64,000 bases of DNA, taken from assembly GCF_001427875.1 (NCBI RefSeq), contig NZ_LMHK01000002.1:1237436-1301435 (forward strand). Reading direction: 5' to 3'. The notes beneath the pieces are model-generated. The model had not been told where the DNA came from, ran no database searches, and saw only the letters and a program-made list of their open reading frames with translations. The DNA comes from Devosia sp. Root685. GTDB lineage: Bacteria; Pseudomonadota; Alphaproteobacteria; Rhizobiales; Devosiaceae. The translations under genes and the position numbers were made by a program. Below, one piece after another: positions 25,162 through 34,079 of this stretch (the first letter of the stretch is position 1; each line of letters starts with the position of its first letter).

Positions 25162-26028
25162 CTACCCCGCCAACTCCGCCCTGAACGAATACTTCGCCAC
25201 CGCTCCCGGCCCCAGCGACGCCGTGAACGGCCGCTGATCCAGCGCATCCGAACCGCCAACTTCCGCCGCCGTGCCATGCCATGGCTCAAGGCAAATAAAC
25301 CCCGCCCCCGGCTTGCTCCAAAGCGCGAAATTGGGCAAATTTTCCCACGTCAGATGGATGGAAGGCCCCTTCTCCGCCCCATAGACCAGCCCCGCGCCGG
25401 CCCCATCGGGAAAGATCATCGCATCCCTCTCGAAATCGGCATGGTTCAGCGCCAGCGCCCCCGCCACAAAGGGCGAAGCCAGCGGCTCGGGATTGACAAG
25501 ACCGCCCGAGAGGCGAAACAGCGCCGGCTCCCCGCCATTTTCAAGCGTGACGCTATGGCTCTGCCCCTCGCCGCCCGGCAGCGGCCAGGCAAAGGCGGGG
25601 TGAAACCCGACCCCATAGGGCATGACCACCGCGCCGCGATTGGTGACAGTCGCCGTAACGATGACGGCCCGCCCCTCCAGCCGGTGCTCCACATCGAGCC
25701 CAAAATCGAACGGGAACATGGCCCGGCTCGCTTCCGAGGCTTCGAGCCGATAGATGCAGTGCTCGCGCCATTCCTCCACCAGCGTAAAATTGCTGCGCCG
25801 GGCAAAGCCGTGCTGCCCCATCTGGTAGCGTTTGTCCCCGACACTGACGACGTCCATGGGCGCGCGGCCAACCATGGGGAAAAGCACCGGCGAGCGGCCG
25901 GTCCAATAGGTGGCGTCCCCGCTCCATAGCCAGTTCCGGCCATCCTTGGTCGATAGCGACTGCATTTCGGCCCCCAGAGCGGCCACGTCTACGGTCAGGT
26001 CGCTATTGCTGATTCGCGTGAGTTGCAT
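25162..26028 (-). CDS. Aldose 1-epimerase family protein
   Basis: A 288-residue beta-sandwich protein of the galactose mutarotase superfamily. Its GFHPAFAWPL segment supplies a catalytic-type histidine, and PHHGTAAE-like EPWHGTAAE near residue 255 a second conserved site. It likely interconverts anomers of a hexose or hexose phosphate. GGAGGA directly precedes ATG 26028, which is preferred to a longer frame that runs into the divergent helicase leader. It is not next to sugar-pathway genes, so the sugar is unknown. Confidence 0.82.
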   Translation of the reverse strand: MQLTRISNSDLTVDVAALGAEMQSLSTKDGRNWLWSGDATYWTGRSPVLFPMVGRAPMDVVSVGDKRYQMGQHGFARRSNFTLVEEWREHCIYRLEASEASRAMFPFDFGLDVEHRLEGRAVIVTATVTNRGAVVMPYGVGFHPAFAWPLPGGEGQSHSVTLENGGEPALFRLSGGLVNPEPLASPFVAGALALNHADFERDAMIFPDGAGAGLVYGAEKGPSIHLTWENLPNFALWSKPGAGFICLEPWHGTAAEVGGSDALDQRPFTASLGPGAVAKYSFRAELAG

Positions 26029-26161
26029 GCGTCCTCCAGCCAACTCTTCGAAAGGGCAGCGGACACTAGCTCGCACAGAGGAGCAAGGAAACCGCTTTTA
26101 GGGCAATCGCTTGAGTGATTAGCAGAGCGCGCGTAAGCAGCGGGTAAAGGATGACTTCACA

Positions 26162-28606
26162 ATGACCATGCCGCCGCTGCCCATCGACGCCGCCCTGCCG
26201 GCCCTGGCGAATGCGCTCGCCGAGGGTTTTGGCGCCGTGCTCGTCGCCCAGCCCGGCGCCGGCAAAACCACCCGCGTGCCGCTCGCTTTGCTCGACGCGC
26301 CCTGGCGTAGAGATGGCCGCATCATCGTCCTCGAACCGCGCCGCCTCGCCGCCCGCGCCGCCGCCCGCCAAATGGCCAAACTCCTCGGCGAAGAGGTCGG
26401 CCAGACCGTCGGTTTTCGCGTCCGCATGGAATCGAAAGTCTCGGCCAAAACGCGCGTGGAAGTCGTCACCGAAGGCGTCTTCACCCGCATGTTGCAGGAC
26501 GACCCCGAACTCTCGGGCGTCGCTGCCGTGCTCTTTGATGAATTCCACGAACGCAGTCTCGACGCCGACCTGGGTCTTGCTTTGGCGCTCGACGCCCGCG
26601 CCCTGCGACCAGACCTGAAACTCCTCGTCATGTCCGCGACCATCGATGGCGCCCGTGTCGCAAAACTCCTCGACGACGCCCCCGTCATCGACAGCCCCGG
26701 CCGCGCCTTCCCGGTCGATACCATCTATGCCGAGCCCGACCCTCTGGAACGCCTCGAAGACCAGGTGACCAAGGCCGTGTTGAAAGCCATGCGCGAGCAC
26801 GGAGGCTCAGCCCTCGTCTTCCTCCCCGGCCAGGGCGAAATCACCCGCGTGGCCGAACGCCTCGCCACCCGCCTGCCTCAAAACACCGACCTCGCCCCGC
26901 TCTATGGCCTGCTCACCCCCGCCGAGCAGGACGCCGCCATTCAGCCGTCCCCTCCGGGCCGCCGAAAAATCGTGCTCGCCACCTCCATCGCCGAAACCTC
27001 CCTGACCATCGAAGGCGTCCGCATCGTCGTCGATTCAGGCTTTCGTCGCGTCCCCGTCTATGAACCCGCGACCGGTCTTACCACCCTCGCCACCACCCGC
27101 GTCTCCCGCGCCGGCGCCGACCAGCGCCGCGGCCGCGCCGGCCGCACGTCCCCCGGCGTCGCCATTCGCCTCTGGAACCTCGGCCAGACGGCAGCATTGG
27201 AGGCCTTCGAAACCCCCGAAATCCTCTCCGCCGATCTCTCCGGCCTCGTCCTCGACCTCGCCGCCTGGGGCGTCAGCGACCCCAAAACCCTCGCCTTCCT
27301 CGATCCCCCGCCCGCCCCGGCCTGGGCCGAAGCCAAGGCGCTGCTCGCCCGCCTCGACGCAATCGACGAAGGCGGCCACCTCACCCAAGCCGGCAAAGCC
27401 CTCTCCAAACTGCCGCTCCACCCGCGCCTTGCCCATATGGTCATTGCCGGCGCCGAAGATGGCGACGCCGAAACCGCAGCCGAACTGGCCGTTCTCATTG
27501 GCGAACGCGGCCTTGGCGGCGACGACACCGACCTCGCCCGCCGCCTCGATCGCTTCCGTACCGACCGCTCCCCCCGCGCCCAAGATGCCCGCGCCATGGC
27601 AAGGCGCTGGAGCAAACTCGCTGGCGGCAACGACAAAAATCCCCGCGACCCCGGCCATCACCTCGCCCGCGCCTTCCCCGATCGCGTCGCCCAGCCCGCC
27701 GGCCCGCGCGGCCGCTTCCGCCTCGCCAATGGCCGCCAGGCCCAGGTGGACGAAACCCATGCCCTCGCGGGCGCCGCTTTCCTCGTCGTCGCCGATATCA
27801 CCGGCAGCGCCACGCAAGGCCGCATCCGCTCCGCCGCCGCCCTCGATCCCAATGACCTCGAAACCCTCTTCATCAATCACATCACCAGCGAAACGACGCT
27901 CACCTTCGACAGCGCCTCCGGCTCGGTCCGCGCCCGCCGCCAGCGCCGCCTCGACGCCCTGCGCCTCGCCGATGAGCCAACCCCCGTCGCCGATTTCGAA
28001 AAAGCCGCCGAACTCCTTGCCACAGCCGCCATGAAGCGCCCCGAAACCCTGCCCTGGACCAAGGACCAAAAGGCCATGCGCGCAAGGGCGACCTTCCTCC
28101 ACCAAACCCTCGGCGAAGATTGGCCCGACCTCTCCGACACGGCGCTCGCCGCTGACCCAGCCTGGCTCGTGCCCCACATCGTGGGCGAAACCCGCCTCTC
28201 CGCCATCTCAGCCGATCATCTCGGCCAGGCCCTCGATACCCTTCTTCCATGGGCCAAAAAACAAGAGATCGACCGCCTGCTCCCAAGCCACTTTTCCGCC
28301 CCTTCCGGCAGCCATCTCCCCATCGACTACGCCGCCGAAAACGGCCCCGCCATCGAGATCCGCGTGCAGGAACTTTTTGGCCTCGACCGCCACCCCGCCA
28401 TCGCCAATGGCCGCATTCCCTTGCTGCTGGTGCTGCTCTCCCCCGCCCATCGCCCCATTCAAACGACCCGCGACCTCCCCGGCTTCTGGCGCGGCAGCTG
28501 GAAAGACGTCGCCAAGGACCTCAAAGGCCGCTACCCCCGCCACCCCTGGCCCGAAGACCCCATCGCCGCCCCGGCCACGAGCCGGGCAAAACCGCGGGGG
28601 ACGTGA
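26162..28606 (+). CDS. hrpB: ATP-dependent helicase HrpB
   Basis: An 814-residue DEAH-box RNA helicase of the HrpB family. Walker A is PGAGKTT at residues 31-37, the DEFH box lies near residue 126, motif III is SATIDG and motif VI is DQRRGRAGRTSPG. The C-terminal half carries the family's HrpB-specific domain. The enzyme is thought to act on RNA, but the bacterial role is unclear. The length equals the usual 800-830 residues. It begins 133 bases after the divergent epimerase start; no operon partner. Confidence 0.93.
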   Translation: MTMPPLPIDAALPALANALAEGFGAVLVAQPGAGKTTRVPLALLDAPWRRDGRIIVLEPRRLAARAAARQMAKLLGEEVGQTVGFRVRMESKVSAKTRVEVVTEGVFTRMLQDDPELSGVAAVLFDEFHERSLDADLGLALALDARALRPDLKLLVMSATIDGARVAKLLDDAPVIDSPGRAFPVDTIYAEPDPLERLEDQVTKAVLKAMREHGGSALVFLPGQGEITRVAERLATRLPQNTDLAPLYGLLTPAEQDAAIQPSPPGRRKIVLATSIAETSLTIEGVRIVVDSGFRRVPVYEPATGLTTLATTRVSRAGADQRRGRAGRTSPGVAIRLWNLGQTAALEAFETPEILSADLSGLVLDLAAWGVSDPKTLAFLDPPPAPAWAEAKALLARLDAIDEGGHLTQAGKALSKLPLHPRLAHMVIAGAEDGDAETAAELAVLIGERGLGGDDTDLARRLDRFRTDRSPRAQDARAMARRWSKLAGGNDKNPRDPGHHLARAFPDRVAQPAGPRGRFRLANGRQAQVDETHALAGAAFLVVADITGSATQGRIRSAAALDPNDLETLFINHITSETTLTFDSASGSVRARRQRRLDALRLADEPTPVADFEKAAELLATAAMKRPETLPWTKDQKAMRARATFLHQTLGEDWPDLSDTALAADPAWLVPHIVGETRLSAISADHLGQALDTLLPWAKKQEIDRLLPSHFSAPSGSHLPIDYAAENGPAIEIRVQELFGLDRHPAIANGRIPLLLVLLSPAHRPIQTTRDLPGFWRGSWKDVAKDLKGRYPRHPWPEDPIAAPATSRAKPRGT

Positions 28607-28610
28607 GCCT

Positions 28611-28741
28611 CTTATTCCTCTCCCCCTCGGGGAGAGGTGGCTCGGCCGAAGGCGGAGTCGGTGAGGGGGATTTCTCCACTCTCGTTGAAGCACCCCCTCA
28701 TCCGGCGCTAACGCGCCACCTTCTCCCCGAGGGGGAGAAGA
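28611..28741. repeat. Intergenic repeat, type B
   Basis: CTCTCCCCCTCGGGGAGAGG at the left and CTTCTCCCCGAGGGGGAGAAG at the right form palindromic blocks around a GC-rich centre. It lies between convergent hrpB and msrB and may serve as a transcription end. It resembles the element at 24951. Confidence 0.7.
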
Positions 28742-28776
28742 AAAAGGCCCCGGACTTTCGTCCAGGGCTCTCTCAT

Positions 28777-29178
28777 TCACGCCGGCGTAAACTCCAGCGC
28801 CACGCCATTGATGCAATAGCGCCGCCCGGTCGGGGGCGGACCATCGGGGAACACATGCCCCAGATGGCTGCCACAGGTGGCGCAATGCACTTCCTCGCGC
28901 ACCATGCCATGGCTGCGGTCGATCGTGCTCTCCACAGCCCCCGGCAGCGGATCGTTAAAACTCGGCCAGCCGGTACCGCTTTCAAATTTCAGCGTCGACC
29001 CGAACAGCGGCGTATCGCAGCCCGCGCAGGCAAAAGTACCCTGGCGCGTCTCGTGCAGCAGCGCGCAGCTTCCCGGCCGCTCGGTGCCGTGCTCGCGCAT
29101 GATGTAATATTGCTCAGGCGTCAAACGCTCCCGCCATTCGGCATCGGTCCGGGTCACGGAAAAAGCATGGGCGTCCAT
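28777..29178 (-). CDS. msrB: Peptide-methionine (R)-S-oxide reductase
   Basis: A 133-residue enzyme that repairs oxidised methionine R-sulfoxide in proteins, with thioredoxin as reductant. Zinc-binding pairs are CAGC and CATC, and the catalytic cysteine sits in [11 protein letters not shown] near the C-terminus. The family signature [10 protein letters not shown] is also present. AAAGGAG lies seven bases before ATG 29178, which is preferred to an ATG nine codons upstream. Cytosolic. It is convergent with hrpB. Confidence 0.95.
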   Translation of the reverse strand: MDAHAFSVTRTDAEWRERLTPEQYYIMREHGTERPGSCALLHETRQGTFACAGCDTPLFGSTLKFESGTGWPSFNDPLPGAVESTIDRSHGMVREEVHCATCGSHLGHVFPDGPPPTGRRYCINGVALEFTPA

Positions 29179-29314
29179 GGCATCACTCCTTTGTCGCACT
29201 GTCATTCGCTGATGATATAGGTTTAGTTACACCCATTCGCCAGCGCTAGCTTCGATCACGACGCGCTGACCAACCCGCCAAAATGCTCCCCATCCGCTTT
29301 GAAAAGAGGTCTTC

Positions 29315-29935
29315 ATGTCCCAGCACATCGTCTCGTCCCTCGCTGAGCTTGAAGCCCTCTACCTGCCCGCTCCCGCCGCCGCCTCGACGGTCAAGGTCGC
29401 GCACGAAATGACTTCAGAATATCGCCGCCTCATCGAAGCCAGTCCCTTCGCCGCGCTTGCCACCGTCGGCCCCGAAGGCATTGATTGCTCGCCCCGCGGC
29501 GACAAAGCCGGCTTCGTCCGCGTCCATGACGCCAAAACCCTGATGATGCCCGACCGCCGCGGCAACAATCGCATCGATTCCCTGCGCAATATCGTCAGGG
29601 ATCCCCGCTGCGCCTTCCTGTTCCTCCTGCCCGGCTCCGGCACCACCATGCGCGCCAATGGCCGCGCCCATCTCTCGACCGACCCGGCCCTCCTCGACAG
29701 CTTCGCCGTCGACGAAAAAGCCCCGCGCTCGGTTATCGTCCTCAAAATCGACGAGCTTTATTTCCAGTGCGCCCGTGCCATCGTCCGCTCCGAACTCTGG
29801 AACCCAGCCCGCCACATCGACCCGGCCACCCTCCCCTCCCCCGGCGAAATCCTCGCCGCCATGAGCCAAAACACCGTCGGCGGCGAACCCTATGACAAGG
29901 CCTGGCCCGAACGCGCCAAAGCCACCATGTGGTGA
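29315..29935 (+). CDS. Pyridoxamine 5'-phosphate oxidase-fold flavoprotein
   Basis: A 206-residue protein with the split beta-barrel fold: FAALATVGPEGIDCSPRGDK near residue 46 and MPDRRGNNRIDSLRNI near residue 77 are the flavin-contact strands. It resembles the MSMEG_1061/PPOX-class group that binds FMN or F420. Its substrate is unknown. No signal peptide. The MarR gene starts 59 bases downstream, so a shared transcript is possible but not evident. Confidence 0.82.
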   Translation: MSQHIVSSLAELEALYLPAPAAASTVKVAHEMTSEYRRLIEASPFAALATVGPEGIDCSPRGDKAGFVRVHDAKTLMMPDRRGNNRIDSLRNIVRDPRCAFLFLLPGSGTTMRANGRAHLSTDPALLDSFAVDEKAPRSVIVLKIDELYFQCARAIVRSELWNPARHIDPATLPSPGEILAAMSQNTVGGEPYDKAWPERAKATMW

Positions 29936-29971
29936 GAGCGCGTCCGCGCCTCACCTCTTGCCAAAACCCAT

Positions 29972-29991
29972 GTGCGGGCATATACCCGCAC
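29972..29991. promoter_or_regulatory. Palindromic operator overlapping the MarR gene start
   Basis: GTGCGGG and CCCGCAC arms flank CATATA. The element ends two bases before the MarR gene ATG, so there is no normal ribosome-binding site; the mRNA may be leaderless. The central GGGCATATACCC recurs before the downstream MFS gene. Confidence 0.55.
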
Positions 29992-29993
29992 CC

Positions 29994-30395
29994 ATGTCAA
30001 ACGACACCTGCCACGCCACATTGCTGCGAAAGGCCTATCGCAAGGCCTCGTCGCGCTATGACGATCTCCTCGCCCCGCTCGGCATCAATATCGGCCAGTT
30101 CAGCCTGCTGCGAAACATCCGGCGCATGGCGCCCGTCTCCCTCACCGATCTCGGCACCAAGGTCGAACTCGATCGCTCGACCGTCGGCCGCAATTCCAAG
30201 GTGCTCGAGCGCATGGGCCTCATCGCCACCCTGCCCGGCAAGGACAAGCGCGAGGCCATGCTGACCGTCACCGGGAAAGGCCACGACATCCTTGCGGCCG
30301 GCGCCCCCTTCTGGGATCAGGCGCAGCGCGAATTCGAAGCCCGCCTTGGCCCGGGAAATATGAAGGTCCTCAACGACCTCCTCTCGTCACTCTGA
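29994..30395 (+). CDS. MarR-family transcriptional regulator
   Basis: A 133-residue regulator with the winged helix-turn-helix: VSLTDLGTKVELDRSTVGRN near residue 50 and the wing LPGKDKREAMLTVT near residue 80. Members repress nearby efflux or uptake genes and release them on ligand binding. The MFS transporter gene follows 61 bases downstream on the same strand and shares the GGGCATATACCC site, so it is the probable target. The ligand is unknown. Start chosen at MSNDTCH; an upstream in-frame extension has no support. Confidence 0.85.
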   Translation: MSNDTCHATLLRKAYRKASSRYDDLLAPLGINIGQFSLLRNIRRMAPVSLTDLGTKVELDRSTVGRNSKVLERMGLIATLPGKDKREAMLTVTGKGHDILAAGAPFWDQAQREFEARLGPGNMKVLNDLLSSL

Positions 30396-30412
30396 TTTTT
30401 ACGCCCAAAAAC

Positions 30413-30424
30413 GGGCATATACCC
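30413..30424. promoter_or_regulatory. Second copy of the MarR-linked operator core
   Basis: GGGCATATACCC is identical to the core of the site at 29972 and lies 33 bases before the MFS gene start. The outer arms are less symmetrical. It likely is bound by the MarR product. Confidence 0.5.
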
Positions 30425-30456
30425 ACACCTCTGCCAGCGGAAAGGCGAACCGACAA

Positions 30457-31752
30457 ATGATCTCCAACAGCGTCGCGCGATGGATGGAGGCCCGCAACCT
30501 GCACTATGGCTGGATTGTCGCCGCCACGACCTTCCTCACCATGCTGGCGACGGCCGGTGCCATGGGCTCGGCCGGCGTCATGATCCAGCCGCTGCATCAG
30601 GAGTTCGGTTGGGACATTGCGGACATTTCCGCGGCCATGGCAGTGCGTCTGGTGCTCTTCGGTCTCCTCGGCCCCTTCGCCGCCGCCTTCATGAACCACT
30701 TTGGCATCCGTCAGGTGGTGACCACCGCCCTTGGCCTCATCATGGCCGGCATCATCGCCTCCTTCTTCATGCGCGAAGTCTGGCAGCTCCTGCTGCTCTG
30801 GGGCGTCGTCATCGGCGCCGGCACCGGCATGACCGCCCTCGTCCTCGGCGCCACTGTCGCCACCCGCTGGTTTTCCAGGCGCCGCGGCCTCGTCGTCGGC
30901 CTCATGACCGCCAGCAGCGCCACCGGCCAGCTCGTCTTCCTGCCCATTCTCGCTTCGCTCACCGAAGCCTATGGCTGGCGCACCGCCATGACGCTCACCG
31001 TCGCCATCATCGCCAGCGCCATGATCCTCGTCGCCTTGTTGATGCGCGATCACCCCGCCGATCTCGGCCTACCCGCCTATGGCGACACGACCATCACCCC
31101 TGTTCCCAAGCGCGAACAGAGCCTCCTCAAGACCCTTGCCTTGCCCATCGTCACCCTCAAGCAAGTGGCCGGCGTTCCCGCCTTCTGGGTCCTGTTCGGC
31201 ACCTTCTTCATCTGCGGCCTATCCACCAATGGCCTGATCCAGACCCACTGGATTTCCATCTGCGGCGATTTCGGCATGGCCGCCGTCACCGCGGCCGGCA
31301 CCCTCGCCGTCATCGGCATCTTCGACTTCTTCGGCACGGTCCTCGCCGGTTGGCTCTCCGACCGCTTCGACAACCGTTTCCTCTTGTTCTGGTTCTATGG
31401 TCTGCGCGGCCTGTCGCTGATCTATCTCAGCTTTTCCGGCTTCACCTTCGCCGAACTCGCCATTTTCGCCGTCTTCTACGGTCTCGATTGGGTCGCCACC
31501 GTCCCGCCAACGGTAAAACTCGTTGCCGACAATTTCGGCCGCGAAAAAGCCGGCATGGTCTTTGGCTGGGTCTTTACCGGCCACCAGCTTGGCGCCGCCA
31601 CCGCCGCCTATGGCGCGGGGGCCCTGCGCAGCGATTTCTCGACCTACCTGCCTGCCCTGCAACTGGCCGGCGCCATGTGCATCATCGCTGCTCTCGCAGT
31701 GCTCCTGCTCCAGCGCCCCGGCACGCAACGTCCGGCACTGCAACCCGCCTGA
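30457..31752 (+). CDS. MFS transporter
   Basis: A 431-residue inner-membrane protein with twelve predicted helices of the major facilitator superfamily. The loop 2-3-type motif appears as GLLGPFAAAFMNHFGIRQV and the loop 8-9 motif as GWLSDRFDNRF. Substrate unknown; the group includes monocarboxylate/oxalate-type and drug transporters. GGAAAGG precedes ATG 30457. It lies just downstream of a MarR gene and a shared operator. The next ORF encodes a small lipoprotein. Confidence 0.85.
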   Translation: MISNSVARWMEARNLHYGWIVAATTFLTMLATAGAMGSAGVMIQPLHQEFGWDIADISAAMAVRLVLFGLLGPFAAAFMNHFGIRQVVTTALGLIMAGIIASFFMREVWQLLLLWGVVIGAGTGMTALVLGATVATRWFSRRRGLVVGLMTASSATGQLVFLPILASLTEAYGWRTAMTLTVAIIASAMILVALLMRDHPADLGLPAYGDTTITPVPKREQSLLKTLALPIVTLKQVAGVPAFWVLFGTFFICGLSTNGLIQTHWISICGDFGMAAVTAAGTLAVIGIFDFFGTVLAGWLSDRFDNRFLLFWFYGLRGLSLIYLSFSGFTFAELAIFAVFYGLDWVATVPPTVKLVADNFGREKAGMVFGWVFTGHQLGAATAAYGAGALRSDFSTYLPALQLAGAMCIIAALAVLLLQRPGTQRPALQPA

Positions 31753-31859
31753 TCGAATGGAATCAATGCCGGCACGTTCCCGCGTGCTGGCCGAGCCGGC
31801 GCTTGCTTCGCCACAAAGCCCGAAGATATGGTCCCCTCATTCAACGGGAAGCCCATGTC

Positions 31860-32024
31860 ATGCGCATCATTGTCACAATAGCGGTCGCCGTCATCCTGTC
31901 CGGCTGCGCCAGCAGCGGCGGGCCCGCCTACCTCAACAAGGACGGCAATGCCGCCAGCTGGGGCGAAGGCAAGCGCGAGGTACACACCGCGCTGTCAGAC
32001 GTGAACACCAAGGACGACCTGTAA
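31860..32024 (+). CDS. Small lipoprotein, 54 residues
   Basis: Starts MRIIVTIAVAVILSGCASSGG: a short signal with the lipobox LSGC, cysteine at residue 17. The mature part of about 38 residues is hydrophilic and contains WGEGKREVHTALSDV. It would be anchored to the inner or outer membrane. GGGAAG lies about nine bases before the ATG. The ORF is 107 bases from the MFS gene and 105 from the tRNA genes. No family is recognised. Confidence 0.6.
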   Translation: MRIIVTIAVAVILSGCASSGGPAYLNKDGNAASWGEGKREVHTALSDVNTKDDL

Positions 32025-32128
32025 ATCCGGGCCCGGACAGGGCGCAAAGTGCCCTTCCCCCATACGCATGGCAAATCGCCAAAAGCTCTTGAGCCTTGAA
32101 GAGACACCAGCAATGTCAGGAAGTCAGA

Positions 32129-32203
32129 TGGTGGGTGCGACAGGGATTGAACCTGTGACCCCTGCCGTGTGAAGGCAGTGCTCTCCCGCTGAGCTACGCA
32201 CCC
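32129..32203 (-). tRNA. tRNA-Val (CAC)
   Basis: The minus strand folds as a cloverleaf: acceptor GGGTGCG/CGCACCC, D arm, anticodon stem CTGCC/GGCAG with loop TTCACAC (anticodon CAC, valine GTG codons), T arm with GGTTCAATCC, and an encoded CCA end. Confidence 0.95.
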
Positions 32204-32232
32204 GCTGCACTTGGCAGGGAAGGAAGAAGAGA

Positions 32233-32307
32233 TGGTGGGCGTAACAAGGATCGAACTTGTGACCCCCTCGATGTCAACGAGGTGCTCTCCCGCTGAGCTA
32301 TACGCCC
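32233..32307 (-). tRNA. tRNA-Val (GAC)
   Basis: Cloverleaf with acceptor GGGCGTA/TACGCCC, anticodon stem CCTCG/CGAGG with loop TTGACAT (anticodon GAC, valine GTC/GTT codons), T arm with AGTTCGATCC and an encoded CCA. It lies 30 bases upstream of the tRNA-Val (CAC) on the same strand, so both probably come from one precursor. Confidence 0.95.
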
Positions 32308-32467
32308 ATCTCTCCGGGCCGGTTCGGCGTTTGCCTCTCCGGTGGCGCGGATAAACCATGAAGCGACCAAGGGGTCAAGAGGCTCATTTCCGCGCCTGTG
32401 GATTTCTTCGTCACGCATGCCTTCTAAAAGTGGACGCCGCTTTTACGGCCAGGGCATGCGCCGGCAA

Positions 32468-32830
32468 TCAGGCCGCCAGCAGCCGCTCCACTTCGGAAAC
32501 CAGATCCTTGAGGTGGAAGGGTTTGGAAAGCACCGAGGCATCTTTTGGCGCGTCGCTGTCGGGGTTGAGCGCCACCGCGGCAAAGCCGGTGATGAACATC
32601 ACCTTCAAATCGGGATCGAGTTCGGTCGCGCGGCGCGCCAGTTCGATCCCGTCCATTTCCGGCATCACGATGTCGCTCAGGAGCAGCGAAAACGGCTCTT
32701 CGCGCAGGCGCTCATAGGCGGAAAGCCCATTGTCGAACGAAACCACCTCATAGCCCGCATTCTTGAGCGCGCGCGTGAGGAACTGGCGCATATCGTTATC
32801 GTCTTCGGCGAGCAGAATTCGCTTCATCAA
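32468..32830 (-). CDS. cpdR: Single-domain response regulator CpdR
   Basis: A 120-residue receiver-only protein. It starts MMKRILLAEDDNDMRQFL, with the acceptor aspartate at position 53 in LLSDIVMPEMDGIELA. The conserved ITGFAAVAL and VLSKPFHLKDLV stretches are the hallmark of CpdR. In Caulobacter, unphosphorylated CpdR primes ClpXP, allowing RcdA-dependent CtrA degradation; phosphorylation by the CckA-ChpT relay turns this off. Divergent from the HutG-like gene across a 300-base intergenic region, the usual neighbour in Hyphomicrobiales. Identity is firm; role by homology. Confidence 0.95.
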   Translation of the reverse strand: MMKRILLAEDDNDMRQFLTRALKNAGYEVVSFDNGLSAYERLREEPFSLLLSDIVMPEMDGIELARRATELDPDLKVMFITGFAAVALNPDSDAPKDASVLSKPFHLKDLVSEVERLLAA

Positions 32831-33130
32831 AAACCTCTTTAGGCGCCAGTCCGCGCAGTGAGTCGCATTATGTCGATGTTTAATTCAGATTTGCCGCAAC
32901 GCAAACGGCCTCACGCGGCCAAGGCCTGTTTTTGCAATCAACTGGACAAGTTGGCCGCGGCGCGCGACACTTGCGCCATGTCTCGTGACAGTGGGAACTG
33001 GTTTCGGGACAAAGACATGCGTAGAATAAAGCGCTGAAGCGCCAGGAGCGAATCCCGAGGGATCGCGACGCGTTTCAGATGACAACAAATCACTCGACCG
33101 CGCGTCCGGCGCGGCGCCCGTGGAGGCAGC

Positions 33131-34027
33131 GTGCGATCCGACTATTGGGATCAACCGGCATTCGAAACCATACGGCCCCGCCGCATGGTCGCGCCCCTAG
33201 TGTTCAATTCGCCCCATTCGGGCCGCCTCTATCCCGACCGTTTTCTTGCGATGACCCGGCTCGACCATCTTTCGATCCGCCAGTCCGAGGATGCCTATGT
33301 CGATGAACTGTTCGGCCGCGCGCCCCATCTTGGCGCCCCGCTCCTCAGGGCGCATTTCCCCCGCGCCTATCTCGACGTCAATCGCGAACCCTGGGAACTC
33401 GATCCCACCATGTTCGTCGAGCCGCTGTCCGAGAGGTTCAATACCACCTCGCCGCGCGTCGCGGCGGGTCTCGGCACGCTCGCCCGCGTCGTGGCTGAAA
33501 ACAAACCCATCTATCGCGAGCGCCTGACCTTCGAGGATGCGCGCATGCGCATCGAGGGCATCTACCACCCCTATCACGCCGCCCTCCAGAACCTGCTGAG
33601 CGAAGCCGCCACCCGTTTCGGCGTCGCCGTGCTGATCGATTGCCATTCCATGCCCCAGCTCGGCCGCCATGGCGAGCGCGCCACGCCCGATATCGTCCTC
33701 GGCGATCGCTACGGCACCACCTGTTCGCCCGCGCTCATCGATCTCGTTGAAACCGGCTTCATCGCCGCCGGGCTGAAAGTCGCGCGCAATCGCCCCTATG
33801 CCGGCGGCTTCTGCACCCGCGCCTATGGCCGCCCGCAACACGGCGTCCATGCCCTCCAGATCGAGGTCAGCCGGCATCTTTACATGAACGAGGCGACGCT
33901 CGAAAAAAACGCGGGCTTCGAGCCGCTGCGCCAATTGATCGACAGCATGATCCACGCCCTGATCGGCCTCGACCTGCTGGCGCTGGCCACCCCCGCCCCC
34001 TCGCCCGAACGCGCCGCCGCCGAATAG
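33131..34027 (+). CDS. N-formylglutamate amidohydrolase
   Basis: A 298-residue hydrolase of the HutG (formylglutamate deformylase) family. It should cleave N-formylglutamate to glutamate and formate, the last step of one histidine degradation route; other histidine-degradation genes are absent here. Motifs: FNSPHSGRLYP near residue 25 supplies metal-ligand histidine, LIDCHSMP near residue 170 another, and HALQIEVSR near residue 240 the third set. A GTG start at 33131 is chosen because GGAGGC is just upstream. Divergent from cpdR. Confidence 0.85.
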   Translation: MRSDYWDQPAFETIRPRRMVAPLVFNSPHSGRLYPDRFLAMTRLDHLSIRQSEDAYVDELFGRAPHLGAPLLRAHFPRAYLDVNREPWELDPTMFVEPLSERFNTTSPRVAAGLGTLARVVAENKPIYRERLTFEDARMRIEGIYHPYHAALQNLLSEAATRFGVAVLIDCHSMPQLGRHGERATPDIVLGDRYGTTCSPALIDLVETGFIAAGLKVARNRPYAGGFCTRAYGRPQHGVHALQIEVSRHLYMNEATLEKNAGFEPLRQLIDSMIHALIGLDLLALATPAPSPERAAAE

Positions 34028-34057
34028 ATCATTTCAAAGAGTTGCCCTCACAAACAA

Positions 34058-34079
34058 GGGCCGCCCCGAAAGGCGGCCC
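34058..34079 (+). terminator. Hairpin terminator after the amidohydrolase gene
   Basis: GGGCCGCC and GGCGGCCC form an eight-base stem with a CCGAAA loop, 30 bases past the stop. No T run follows, so termination may be weak. Positions 34028-34384 hold no convincing gene. Confidence 0.55.
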
